From: Triops longicaudatus
Taxonomy: Eukaryota > Arthropoda > Branchiopoda > Notostraca > Triopsidae
Direction of reading: 5' to 3'
Length of the DNA: 64,000 nt
Assembly (NCBI GenBank): GCA_022885665.1
Contig: JAGQDJ010000205.1
Span: 23,267 to 87,266 of the forward strand
The notes under the pieces are model-generated. The model was not told the origin of the DNA, ran no database searches, and saw only the letters and a list, made by a program, of their open reading frames with translations. The position numbers and the translations under genes are program-made. Positions 1 through 11,368 of this stretch are shown here, in pieces; the stretch's first letter is position 1, and every line of letters begins with the position of its first letter.

Positions 1-1135
1 GACCTAACTGTAACTGATTTAATGTTACGTAAACTAAACTAACTCTACTTCACACGCACTTATACGTTCGTTTAGTCAGTGACTTAACCCTACTTTAACA
101 AACCTAGTGTTACGTCACGAAAAAACTAAACTGTAACTTAAGCAAACATATCTTTCTCAACTTAACATAAACTTTCCTAACTGTACATAATCTAATTTAC
201 TAAGCTAACACAATTAACGTAGCCTTTAGCCTAACTCGATGAAGCTTTACCTAACTCAAACTATAACTTACAACTTTGACCAACTTACCTTTACCTAAGT
301 TAACCTGTAATCTAACTTAAACCAATTAGCTTCACCAACCCAAAACCTAAGGTAACTTTACCTAGCGTAACTTAACCTCGAATATAGCGTGTTATAACTA
401 CTCGTAACCTAACATAAAGAAATTTTAACTAATATTTTTTTATTAAACGGATTTCTTAATTATTTCTACTTTCTTAATTCAACTAAATTAAGCGTATAGA
501 ATTACGATGAACTTAAATTAACCACCATTTTATATATGCGTAATTCGTATTTACTGAACACACATTTAAGTAATCGCATCATATTTAAATTAACAGTTTT
601 ACTTCACCCAAACTAAGCTAGCCTTACCTAGTTTAACCTAAATTTTACTACAGTATGACTTAAATCTGCCTAACTTAGTTTTACTAATATAACCTAATTT
701 CAATTTGCCCCACCTGGTTCAAGTAGTCTAACTAGCATTTCTAACCGTTGAAGAACTCCTTTGACTTTGACTATTAAAGTTAATAAAAGTAAATTTACTT
801 TAACCTTACTAAGATTAAACTGATTTACTGGGTTGTATTAAAACTACCGAAGTCTTATTAACCGCACTTGTTTTAACTTAACATTACTTAATCTAACGTA
901 TGTTTATCTAACCTTCAGATACCAAAAAAAGAACGTTTTTGGCCTCAACTAAACTAACACAACTTCACCCAACCTAACCTATATTTATCTAAACTTAAGA
1001 GAGCCTAAAAGCTTTTTTACGTAAACTAAACTAACGCAACTTTACCTAACATAACGTAAAGTAACGTAATTTTACCTTTAAAAAAAATAGTAAAATAATA
1101 ATTTAATCTACGTTTTGTCGTTTCGTTGAGTATAG
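1..1135. other. Intronic or 5' flank of the rhotekin gene, CCTAAC-rich
   Basis: No coding segment is recognisable. The stretch is A+T rich and full of degenerate CCTAAC/TTAACC words on the plus strand. It ends at a splice acceptor (AG at 1134-1135) feeding the first recognised rhotekin exon, so at least its right part is intron. The N-terminal HR1-encoding exons of rhotekin are not visible and probably lie left of the window. Confidence 0.6.
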
Positions 1136-4100
1136 GAACGCCGAATCTGCCGTACCGTGTCGCGGGAAAGTGTCCGTTTCCGAACTGCGGTTACCACTCA
1201 TGTGGAAGGAAACGGACCATTTCAAGAACCGGGGCGATTATCGTCGTTTTGCCGTGTTTTGCGTGGCTTCCGTCGGCACCGAAGTGCAAGACACGGAACT
1301 CGTGACGCCCGTCGATCGCTCCATGACCGATATTACCTTCACCGACACGTTGTACTTGTAAGGGTTGTAACTTTGCGTCCTTGAAACCTTTTCTATACCA
1401 TAAATCACGTTTTAGTTATATGTCTCCCAATTGTCTTTCAATTTTAAATTCTTTGTTATTTCTCGATCTTTTTTTCGAGCTTTCGTTTTTGCGTAAAGTT
1501 GAGTTATATTCCTTTATTTGTGTGCATCTTTTTGAACCCAAAGGTAGAAAATGCACTTTCGCGCTATGTTAATATAGGTTAGGTTATAACGAATGGATTA
1601 ACAGTTTTTTCTTTTTACTAAACGTGACTTTTTCATTCCTCTCATTCTAGCCCGCAAATGAGTTCGGATTTCGCCATGAACGTGGAAGTCTACGCGTGCG
1701 TGCTGCAAGACGATTTGGCGCTGGCTTCTACTCCCCGCAAGATCTCGCGCACTTTGCATTCGTCCATAACTCGTACCTTGGGCCGAAAAATGGCCACCAA
1801 GTTGAAAGACGGCGGAGGCGGAGAAGAGCCGTAATGTTCCTATTATGTTAATTAACTTGCTGTTTTAACAAAAAATATATAAATAAACCAAAAATTGATA
1901 AATAAAGCGAGAACTTCTGGAAATTTTCTCTAGGGGGCCCAAATTCGAACTAGTAGCTTCGTGTAGCCTGAAGCTCGCGGATGCCAACGATGCCATCAAA
2001 TCCCATGACTTGTCTTTGGAAAACCTTGGTATATCTTTTTGTTGCGTTGTATTTTTTCTCTCCTTATTTTTCGTATAACTTTGTTTTAGTTTAGTTTTTA
2101 GGTTTGGATTTAATTACCCAGTAAGTTTTATTAACTTGATTACGTTTTCATAAAAAATTTCAACTCATTCACAATGTCGTTAAGAATTTTCATTAAGAAT
2201 CCCCTGAAACTTTTATAAGCCGACGTCCTGTATTCAAACGCGAATAATTCAAAGATAACATTAAAGGACGTGTTTCAGGAACTGATGTTGGATGAACAAT
2301 AATTTGTTGCTTCGTTAAAAATAAGGTTAGGTTTGGTATTTAAGTTAGGTTAAATACCAAATTTACAAGAAAATTTTCATTTACAAGAAAAATTGGAATT
2401 AAAAATTATTAAATTCTATTTCTGTGTGCAACTCTGGTCCGATTTCAGAGGAAATTTAGATTTCGTTGCGTAACCGGGTAATTGATGAAAACTATTAAGA
2501 AATATTGACTTAATTTTTTTTTAATTGCGGGTACGTTGGGTTATGTTTGCTTGATCTTTGTTTTTACAGAATATACATTGATATATGTTGTATGTTATGT
2601 TACATGGGCTAGATTAGTTAGATTGCTAGGTTGTATTAATTTTGATAGGTATGTTAAGTTTCGCAAGCAAAGTTAAGCTAGGCTTGTAAGGCTGTTTTCG
2701 ATAGCTACGGAACGTTAAATGGGCTTTTTTAATATTTAGTTAGTTTAGGTTATGTCACGTTAGCTTAGGTAATCGAGGTTTAAACATAAATGTGAAATGT
2801 GTCATTCAAACATTGAACATAGCTCGTGTAGAGCAGCACTAAAACCCGCGTATAAATAGCGTGTCTATCGACAGTTTTGACGCGTCTTACACTCCAGTGT
2901 GAACATTATTTAATTTACGTTGGGTTATGATACACTAGCTAATCTCATTAGGTTAGTGTTGATAAGTTAATGTTAATATACTTTCGGTCTATAGCAGGTA
3001 TTTGAAGGGCAGGTAAACCTTAGTTAGGTTGGTTTTGCACTTTGTTCGATTAGTTGCGCTTATATTGCTCGATTACGTTAAGTTACGTAAAGATACGTGA
3101 GCTTCTGTTTTGGTAGGTTAGGTTAGCCCTGTGTTATTTTAAGTCGCTTAACTTGTGTTTGACTATTAGGTTAGACAAGTTGCTGATAAACTGTCTATGT
3201 GAATTGTAATATTTATAATGTAAGATTTATGTGTGTTAAATGTTAAATGTCTGTGCAAATAACATTGTATAATAATTTATTTTTTGGTGTTTATTTCTTC
3301 AACTGCGCAGAAAATGCACATTCCCAGTTGCCGCTTTTCGGCCAGTTCTGCCTGCGCTTAGCAGCCCAGCCTGACGCCTTCACCGATGTCACGGAAGGAC
3401 CGGTGCAGTACCAGAACCGGGCTGGCTACGCCAAGTTGCACGGGTTTACTTGGCAATGGTGGGCCAAAGAGGCCGACAAAGACCAAGGCAACGACCCTGA
3501 ACTCAGTGTACAAATCAACCAAGTAATCCAAGTTGTCGACGCAGAATCGATCATTTCTTTTCATTCTTTTTCTCCTTTGGCTCCGTAATAAATTGGTTGC
3601 CTTGTTTTCAGTTCGCTTTTATTTATTTTCGTTTGTTTTCTGTTTTCGTAATTTGTGTATTTTTTAGTTTATTATTCTTAATCTTATGATTTCCTATTGA
3701 TTTTTTTTTTTTTTTTTTCAGTTCACCTCTGTAACGTCTGAGAACAAACCAGCGCTGAAATTAGTCCAAAAAGACAAAGTATTTGCACTGGAATTTAGTG
3801 GCAAAAGGGACGTAGAAAAGTGGAATCGAGCCTTTGCCCAATGTCTGTTGGATTTTAAGAGGTATACTACAAGAATTTTAAGAAAAAGAAATAAGTGAAT
3901 AATAATTTAAAAAAGGCATGTAAGAACGTTTAGCTTGAAACATTGTTCATTTCTAGTTGGGGCAGAGCTGCGGAAGAGTGTATGGAAATCCAATCTCCGG
4001 TGCAAATTCGGCGCGATGTTTTTAGCAGAGAACGGCATGGATCTCTTTACGAGCAAACACCAATTCATGGTAATTGGTATTGCGAGCAGTGTTTCAGAAC

Positions 4101-4852
4101 GGTCATGTCTATCGGAACGGCGTTCTTTCCGTTTCTTTGGGAGCTTTGAATCGTTCGTTTCCGATTTGAATATAGATTTTTTAAATTCGTAAAAAAAATT
4201 GATTTAATTTATGATGTTAATAAAATCTAAAGCGCGAAATTTTAAAATAAGTAATAATTGAGCCACTTTATAATAACTTGTTATGCAAAACCGCGAACTT
4301 GGACAGAATTGAGCGCTACAGGATAGCAGGGTCTCCTTGTCACGCTTTTGCTTTACCGTGTTACGGTTGCGCTTTACTTACGGGAAAATCAGAAAGCGAA
4401 CAGTTTTCCCGACAAAAGGGGCGCGACAAAGCATCAATTCTCTTAAGATAACCGTTTTGGATAATCGGTCAATCACTTTATTATAGTTCACGACATTAAT
4501 GAATATTGTATTTCTCTTGACAAAGACAAGAAATCGTAGATTTTCTTTTTTTTTTCCTAATTTTTTTCTTTTAGCTTTTTTGGTGTGATATCAAGTTAAA
4601 TGCTTCTAACGATCGTCTTTTTCGTTTACTGCAGATGGGTCGTTAGCTTGTATTCCAGAGCGTCGCCAGGTACGACCCGCATTGTCGGATTTGTTCGCCA
4701 CGCCCCTACCGCCCAGTCATTCCGCTGACTTTGCGCCCACCACGCCTTGCCTGCCCGCGACACGACCTCGTTCATTGTCCAATTCCACAGCTTCGCTCAA
4801 GAGCTGGGGATCTATTAAAGGCATGTGGCCTTTCACCAAATCCTCCGATTAA
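1136..4852 (+). CDS. RTKN: Rhotekin-like Rho effector, 5'-truncated by window edge
   Basis: Rhotekins bind GTP-Rho through an N-terminal HR1 coiled coil and carry an anillin-homology region followed by a PH domain; they link Rho to septins and the cortex. Predicted exons: 1136-1357, 1651-1830, 1934-2028, 3311-3522, 3722-3861, 3957-4069, 4635-4852; phases agree at every junction. The first exons give the anillin-homology part (PCRGKVSVSELRLPLMW, then VEVYACVLQDDLALASTPRK and LHSSITRTLGRKM). Exon 4 has LPLFGQFCLRLAAQPDAF and opens the PH domain; exon 5 closes it with the helix DVEKWNRAFAQCLLDF. The last exon is a Pro/Ser-rich tail ending at TAA 4850-4852. The HR1 exons are missing, presumably upstream. 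Family assignment rests on the order and spacing of these motifs; whether it is closer to vertebrate RTKN or RTKN2 is not resolved. Confidence 0.85.
2029..3310. repeat. GTTAGG-rich rhotekin intron
   Basis: Large intron between the exons at 1934-2028 and 3311-3522. From about 2320 to 3180 it is scattered with GTTAGG, TTAGGTTA and GTTACGTTA words on the plus strand, the opposite orientation to the CCTAAC words upstream at 1-1100. No coding exon is seen inside it. Confidence 0.6.
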
Positions 4853-5214
4853 AAATATTTTTTATTTACTTTTTGGACCGCTCGATTCATTCCACATCGC
4901 TACTTTTTACAGCTCAGGATTGCGTTGCTTTAAGTGTGAGAAGAGATAAGGAAAGAAGACAACCATGACAATCTACTCTTGTCACCAGCTTGCAATGTCT
5001 GACGTAAAAATTCACGTATTTGTTATCGCCACGAAATTATGAAATACAGACATGTAAACTAGTTGACTTTCTGTCTTTAAACGGATTCTTTTGTATATTT
5101 TTTTAATTTTAAAAGTGTAATAATTTTAATGTAAACGTGTAATTCCACTGCTCCATATTCTTTAAAACGTTAAGAAGAAAAATATCCTTCTGAAATGGGG
5201 AAAAGTAACAAGAA

Positions 5215-5220
5215 AATAAA
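5215..5220 (+). terminator. AATAAA polyadenylation signal, candidate for rhotekin
   Basis: Canonical hexamer about 360 bases past the rhotekin stop and upstream of the mS26 TATA-like box. Confidence 0.4.
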
Positions 5221-5328
5221 TGTCAATGACGGGATGCGAACGAGTGTCGTCTGGATCCTAAAATTAGCCCTTTGCCACGAGCCATCTGGTAACAGTAAGC
5301 TTAAACAGTTGGCCAGTTCATATACAGT

Positions 5329-5336
5329 ATAAAAGC
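5329..5336 (+). promoter_or_regulatory. TATA-like box upstream of mS26
   Basis: TATAAAAG lies 141 bases before the mS26 start codon. It is the only TATA match in this short intergenic gap. An out-of-frame ATG at 5363 lies between it and the CDS. Confidence 0.35.
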
Positions 5337-5469
5337 ACTACAAATACGCATGTTCGGTTACCATGGACACAGCGCCACCTTCTAAACATGGCGACGTTCG
5401 TTTTGATTTAACTACATGTGGAGCTCTAACTAAGTATTGGTTTGAATCAACCACAAGTTCGTTATCAAA

Positions 5470-6166
5470 ATGGCATTACCTTCCGTATTATCATCAAAAG
5501 TGGTCCAAGTGTTCTGCCCGAAAACGCCGTTCAGTTTAACCCAAGCTAGGTCAGTATGGCACAGGAAACCGAGACATTTGGGTACGGCCAAAAGCAAACT
5601 CTTCCGAGTTCCTCAGAAACCGCGTTACCCTGACGACGAACTGCAAGAAATGCGTCGATTAAGGAACATTTACAACACAGGAATGAAATCTGTTAGGTAT
5701 TTTTCCGATTTTTTTTTCATTCCAAATTTTCAAACATCAAAATTTGTTTCCTAGGCAATACTTTTTCCAAGAGTCTCTGAAGCTAGCAGACACAGGTGCA
5801 TTTGCCCTTCAAGCGGCTAAAGACGAAAAAGAAGAACATTTGCGATTAATGGAAGAAAACCGTCTTGAGAATGCGAAAACGGCCGCTGTGCGCGAAGAAC
5901 GCTTGGCGCGACAACGAGCGGCCGAGAAAGAACGAATTGCCCAAGCGCTGCTCAATACTGAAAAGATAACCCGCGTCGAAATGGACCATTTCGAAGCTTT
6001 AGTCAAGAATGAAATATTGCTAGCCGATAAGATCATAACCCGGGAAAATTTAGAACGCGCTATCGAAGAAGCGTTGGCCAATCCTGTGGACTACAACTTC
6101 GCGCTTGACCGTGAAGGCTTCGTTTATCGTGGCAAAGAAAAGATGGAGCAACTTGCGACTAGTTAA
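5470..6166 (+). CDS. MRPS26: Mitochondrial small-subunit ribosomal protein mS26
   Basis: Metazoan-specific component of the 28S mitoribosomal subunit, acting in the mitochondrial matrix. Two exons, 5470-5696 and 5755-6166, join in phase 2 across a 58-base intron to give 212 residues, against roughly 205 in mammals. The N-terminal 30 residues are rich in Ser, Lys and Arg with almost no acids, as in a mitochondrial presequence. Conserved family segments follow: RKPRHLGTAKSKLFRVPQKP, then DDELQEMRRLRNIYNTGMKS. The rest is a long charged helix (AAKDEKEEHLRLMEENRLEN, then VREERLARQRAAEKERIAQ) ending in LDREGFVYRGKE. The start chosen is the first ATG of the exon in this frame. Its stop is only 102 bases from the stop of the convergent SMYD5 gene. 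Confidence 0.9.
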
Positions 6167-6239
6167 TATAAAATTAATATCTAACAATGACAAACGTTGT
6201 AGAAAGCTTAATACATTGACAATTAATACACAGTGTATC

Positions 6240-6245
6240 TTTATT
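6240..6245 (-). terminator. AATAAA polyadenylation signal for SMYD5
   Basis: Reads AATAAA on the minus strand, 24 bases past the SMYD5 stop codon. The 3' ends of SMYD5 and mS26 must nearly meet or overlap here. Confidence 0.6.
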
Positions 6246-6268
6246 TTCACGTTTTACAAGTCTTGAAG

Positions 6269-8361
6269 TCACATTTCTGCCTCTCCCTCTTCGTCGTCGT
6301 CCATTTCTTCCTCGCTGGTTGCGTCGTCTTGGTCCGCTTGCTGCAAGCATTTAGGGCAGTCGCACAAGAAAAGGTAGTTTTCTTTCAAAACTTTTTGGCG
6401 GGAATGTCGACTCCGGTCCAAAGCGCATTCGTCCAAGTAGCTGATACAAATTTCTTCCCCTGCGCGAATTTCTTTCAAAGCTTTCAGAACGACACGGTGG
6501 TTCGAGTAAGGAAAGGTGGCGCTGGCGTTCGGGTCACAGCTGTGGTTGGCGCTGCTTTGGAGGAGATAAAGACCCGAGCCTTCCGCGTTGAGAAATTCGC
6601 CCGATTTCTCGTCCATCGCAGAGTAGATTTCGTCGATTAGGTTGTCAACCTTGTCGCGCTCGCTATCGGATATATTAAGCTCTGTTACTTGCTCCACCCA
6701 TTTGCTGAAAGGACTGGTGCCCACTCCTTGGCTGTTGCGACCAATGAGAGCGAACAAGGAACGAAATCCTTCTGGGGTCAACCACTAAAATTTATTTTAA
6801 AAAAATAGCAAATACAAAATTAAAATGAATGATTTTCTATTTAAATATTAATAGTATAAATAAAAAAATATAAAGACTATTTTCTTATTCCGTACTAGAC
6901 CTAGTAATTTTTCTTTTCAATTCTCATGCTTCAGAAACCTAAACACTTTAACGTATCGAGAGACACAAGTTAACCAGAATGTTCTTACATCGCCAACTTC
7001 CGGTGCAAATAGGGCTTCCGAAGTCAACTGAAGCAACATGTTAAGTTGCTGTGCGAAAGACGATCCAAGAAGCTTGTGCGCAATCTCTTCTTCTTCGTTG
7101 ACCGTCTCGTGACACATCTATTGCAAAACATTGGCAAATTACAAAAAACTCCCCTTGGACGTACTTAAATCAAGAACATTGACTTATTCCAGTGCAGAGT
7201 TTCCAGTTACCGTCACTGGAGGCGCCTACACGAGATCTAGCATAACTGCAGGTTTCGCCTATCGATTGTTATTTTCACCAAAACTGCTTAATTTACAGAA
7301 TTTAAACTAAATACGCCACCAGTTAGTAAATTGAATGGACAACAAAGTGAAAAAAATAAAAGGGCAAAGAAAAGCTATGGTTAAGACCTAAATGTAAAGA
7401 CCTAAATGTAAGGAAATCCGCAAAAAATGGGCCTCTAGTAAAATTTCCGTTAACCCTGCTTTCGAATAAGCGTTTATACCTGCAAAAAGCGCGCTTTGAC
7501 TTCCCTAGGATCAGGAGACTGTCGCACAACAGCTATCATGCGAGCAATCAAGTTAATAGTGGCAGTTTCGGGCGGGTAATGCATCGGCCTACGCAAATTT
7601 AATTTTATATTTGAGGTCTTGGTTTCCTGTCATAATTTTTATTCTTGTCTGGAGTTTCTTACTTCCAAGCTTCATTTAATCGCTCAAGAGGGTGAGAAGG
7701 ATTCGGTGCCATGGACTGCACACAAAGTAGCTTATGGTACGCATTCCACGCTTTTTCACGGCACTCTTCGGTGCAATATCCAACCTGCAGCAAAAGATTC
7801 CGATTATATAAACATCCATGGCATTGTTGGCAGCCAACTACATGAATTCCAATTATATGAACGCACTATTCTAGGGACATTTCTCAATTATTTGAAGATT
7901 AACTTAATGAACACGCGATTATACGAATTCTTGACTGTTTCAAAGGCCAGAGCTGTTATTTTTTTAACTATCTTTTTAATAAACTGAGCGTGCGCGTGAC
8001 ACTAATTTACCGCACAATGAGGACACACTACGTGTCGCTCTTTTTGGGTCGGATCACACTCCGGGTGCGGTAAAACGAGCGACGCGATTCCAGATAAGCG
8101 TCTGGCGTTTTCTTCGGCTGATTCCAGTGGTGCCATGCAGTAATCACAGGAAGTATAGCCATAAGCAGCATTCCAGGAGAACTGGGAAGAAACTAGAGGG
8201 TCTTCTTCAAGAATTATATCGCCTTCTTGGATATCCCGGCTTGCGAACAAACTTCGGCCCTTTAATACAACACACGAGAGCGTTATAAGGAATTTTGAAA
8301 TTAAATTAATTTATTTTACCTTTCTACCAAAATTAGGCCGAACTTCGTAGTTGTTTTGCAT
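6269..8361 (-). CDS. SMYD5: SET and MYND domain lysine methyltransferase SMYD5
   Basis: SMYD5 is a SET-domain lysine methyltransferase reported to act on histone H4 K20 and on ribosomal protein eL40. Exons in transcript order: 8320-8361, 8011-8259, 7663-7784, 7480-7588, 6989-7117, 6269-6784; all phases agree and give 388 residues (human about 418). Visible parts: N-terminal SET portion (GRSLFASRDIQEGDIILEED); the MYND-type zinc site split over exons 2 and 3 (CDYC, CPHC, CTEEC, HKLLC); the SMYD5-typical VNEEEEIAHKLLGSSF; the SET core NHSCDPNA and GEEICISYLD; a post-SET CDCPKC; and an acidic C-terminal tail (TSEEEMDDDEEGEAEM) characteristic of SMYD5 rather than SMYD1-4. The start codon lies in a 14-codon first exon, in frame with the G-R-S of exon 2. 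Confidence 0.92.
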
Positions 8362-9139
8362 AGTGTCGTTTATTTGCGAAATTTAGACTATTTTACTTAC
8401 TTTGTTCCCACGTGCTGAAAATGACTCAAAACATGCTGCAACGCCATCTGTTATTCGACACTGTTACCATAACTTACCGCTGGAATTTGAATCCAAGAAA
8501 TTCCTTTGCACGATATTTCGAAGATGGTCGAATTGGACATTTTCAGTTTATTTTTAAGTACATCAGGGTGAATTGGTTATTGTGGCATTGGGGCAAATAC
8601 CACATCGACCGAGTCTAGAAAATGGCTTTTTGGGGCGGGGCTTTCTTAGTATTACTAATATTAAAAGGGTTTAGTGGGGACGGTCTTAGAATTTCCGCAA
8701 GAATGTGAGTATACACTATATTTGTTGTTTTAGAATTTTAACTTTCGTTTTACATTTACTTCGTTCCAATTAACAAAAACGTCTACTTCTCACCTTGCAA
8801 GTGATTGATTCGAGTCCCTTTTTATTCAGATCAGCCTCAAGAGCCCTAATTTGATATTTCACCACGATATTTTGACTGTAAAGTTATGCTTTATTTATTT
8901 TACTACACAACGTGATAATAGTTTTTTATTTTTATTTCTAAATAAACTATACTACTCATAGATTCACTCCAAGCGAATAAAGCTTATTTTTCAATAGAAA
9001 TGTGCTCGAACATTAGGCTAAATTTGCATAAAAATACCATTTAACCATATTTTCTTGCAGAAACAGAAGTCAACTCTACCAGCTAATTTTGTAATCATCT
9101 GAGAGTTTTAGTGAATTTTCATAGTAAGCAAACATACAT
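8362..9139. other. Intergenic, SMYD5 upstream region
   Basis: A+T-rich sequence between the SMYD5 start codon and a LINE remnant. It should hold the SMYD5 promoter, but no clear TATA box or other named element was recognised. Open frames here lack codon structure and homology. Confidence 0.5.
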
Positions 9140-9365
9140 AAATTTCGAAACCACAGTTCCGGTTACTGGTGTTGCGCTTCGAGCAAGTTAAGGAGTGTCC
9201 TCCAATGAGCCCTATCTTGGGTCACGGACATTAGCTCGAAGGGTGAAATGCCGAGCCTCTTGTAACAAAGGTTGGTACAATAGTCTTGCCAACATGTACG
9301 AGGTCTGCCTATAAGCCTTTCGTGGGTCAACATAGTTTGGAATGTCTTCCTCGGCAGTCAGTAGC
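9140..9365 (-). mobile_element. LINE 3' end, copy 1 (reverse-transcriptase C-terminus)
   Basis: Read on the minus strand this encodes the typical carboxy end of RTE/CR1-like non-LTR retrotransposon polyproteins: GRPRTCWQDYCTNL, then RLGISPFELMSV, QDRAHWRTLLNLLE and a stop at 9163-9165. It is 5'-truncated and ends about 20 bases beyond the stop in TTCGAAATTTATGTATG. The same ending occurs in copy 2 at 14.5 kb. The host copy is inactive because nearly the whole ORF is missing. Confidence 0.75.
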
Positions 9366-9479
9366 TCCAAAGCGACCGTTTTCAATACTTTGCATACTCT
9401 TACAATCTAAAATAGTAAAAAATAAAGAATTTAACCAGCGGCAAGCAAACGTTGAACTTGAAATGAAAAAGTGTTTAGG

Positions 9480-10290
9480 TTACAGTTAAGTTCCTGTCAG
9501 TCAAAAATGCGACCTTGAAGTTAATTTTGTCTGACTTTGTATAACAATATGTAACGTGCTACTATGCTCTACTTAAATCTTTCTTCGTACCTTTATGTCT
9601 AACGGAGACACATATTGGAGCTTTCTGTGTACGCCATTGATAATCTCCGTGTTTTTCCTTGCAAGTAGCTACTTCATCCCCCATAAAGAAAATCCGCTTG
9701 CACAAGAAGAAATAGCCCTCCTTGAATTTGCAATCATAATAAGATCGGGAGATCCTTAGGTTACATCTAAATAAAGATTTCCATGAAGTAAGAAAGAAGC
9801 GTCAGGTTAACAGAGAACGTTTCAGTGCTTGTTATTTAGTGTACTGAGAACTACTTATTTCGCCTAATTTAATTCTAACGGTAAAACCGTTCTGGTCAAA
9901 GCGTATGGTAGTAGATTCGATACCTATGGTGCTTGTGTTTATAAATCTAAGTGTTCCACAAGCCTCGTCGTTTCCGTCAACGAAGAAGCGTTGGTTTGTA
10001 CTGGACGGAATAAGAAATGTCGTGCTATGAAGGAGGTCGTAATAGTCTGAAAAACGACAATTAACTAGGATTTTATACACACTTATCGTTTACCTTACTG
10101 CAGGGAGGGAGTTTCCATCCCAAATTCCATTACATTGACAACGTCTGAACGTACTCCTTATTTCTTTCGAAGTAAAAGCCATTGTGACACGTATAAGCTA
10201 CTTGATCACCTTCATCATACGCTTCTTGTTGCGGTACGAGTGAGCCATGAGATGTCGCGCCGGGAAGCCCGCATTGGCGAGCTTGTGAAA
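9480..10290 (-). pseudogene. Decayed sushi-domain receptor copy
   Basis: Exon-like pieces match the intact receptor at 11369-13994, in the same order and strand. Around 10103-10285 is a first sushi domain (CGLPG, then AYDEGDQVAYTCHNGFYFER) with a frameshift before RCQCNGIWDG and no final Cys. At 9855-10030 is the beta-rich exon (DYYDLLHSTTF, then FFVDGNDEACGTLRF, TVRIKLG) whose expected GT donor reads GC. At 9591-9740 is the second half of the second sushi domain (GDEVATCKEKHGDYQW, then APICVSV) with an intact donor. Near 9500-9560 is a possible piece of the next module (KINFKVAFLTDR). The first half of sushi 2 and the tail are missing. I read it as a pseudogene; a sequencing error could explain the frameshift but not the missing parts. 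Confidence 0.65.
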
Positions 10291-11338
10291 CGAGTGACTA
10301 GGTATCTAACATTTGAGTTATTTCGTGCCTGAAAGACTAAACGCTATAAGGAGCAAGAATGTCGAAGATGCGATAGTCACACCATGGAATTCACTAGTGA
10401 CACTATTCGCCCTGGATTGGTTAAGGTGTGAGTCGTTTTTCCTTCCCAGTTTACATCCGTGACGGAAGCTCCTTTCCTTTTGCTATAGGAAGTTCAAATG
10501 GAGAAGTCCGGGGAACCAATAACCATAAATACGTATTTACATTTTAACATATATTTTGTGCTAACTTTGACGTTCCTTACAATCGGAATAAGTGAAACCA
10601 TAAAGCTCATTTTTTTTTTGGTAAAAGGGATATTGTTCTTTCCCAAAATAATTTTTTTATTTAAAAGCCTGACATATTAAGCACTTTGGAAACACTTTTC
10701 TGACGTCCGTAAGCCGAAGTATGCTGCGTAGTATACTTGAGCTTACCTTGAGAGTACAAAAGCCGACTTAATGCTGTAATTGTATTGCGCGGTAATTATC
10801 ATAGGCCTTTGAAAAAAGAACGCAGAGATTGTACGGTAAGGAGCTTTATAAAACTATTCTAATGAAACAAACTTTATACAATAAAACTTTGTTATAAGTA
10901 TTCACTCCTGTCGAGATCTTGAACTGTTTACAAATGACACGAATGTAATTTATTGTTTTTCAACACAGTAGACTTGCAATCGAAATTAAGCACATTCGCA
11001 CATAAAACGAAAGCAAGACAATAGAGTTTATAAAAATTTTGGTCATACCAAGAAAACGTGTTAAATGCATAAAGGTACAATATTTATTATAGGAGTTTTG
11101 TCTCGTATTTACAGTGCAATATCACTGATGATTAGAAGAAATTGACACTTTTCTTCGGAGACTCTTTTTTTTTCTAGAAACAACGATAAGGATAGCATGA
11201 AGTTTTTATACGTATACTTTGGAGTATTAGAAAAAGTTGGTATTCAACTTACGACGTAAACCAAAAGCTAGAAAAAAACACGGTATTCAAGACTTGTTCT
11301 ATTAAGTACTACTGAAGTATTCCGAGTCAAAACTGCCA
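10291..11338. other. Intergenic between receptor pseudogene and receptor gene
   Basis: A+T-rich, no recognised exon, repeat or promoter. A 60-residue hydrophobic open frame at 10498-10680 on the plus strand has low-complexity Phe/Ile/Leu content and no homologue I recognise; I do not call it a gene. Confidence 0.5.
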
Positions 11339-11344
11339 TTTATT
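11339..11344 (-). terminator. AATAAA polyadenylation signal of the sushi receptor
   Basis: Minus-strand AATAAA 24 bases past the receptor stop codon at 11369-11371. Confidence 0.6.
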
Positions 11345-11368
11345 AATTTGACTTTTTAGTCACCTTTC

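Noticed and set aside
6233..6640. 135-codon plus-strand frame antisense to SMYD5
   Set aside because: It is the complement of the SET-domain exon; the minus-strand frame carries all SMYD5 motifs and agreeing splice phases.
7619..7987. 122-codon plus-strand frame
   Set aside because: Its first half is the complement of SMYD5 exon 3 (7663-7784), where the minus frame encodes the zinc-binding CTEEC segment.
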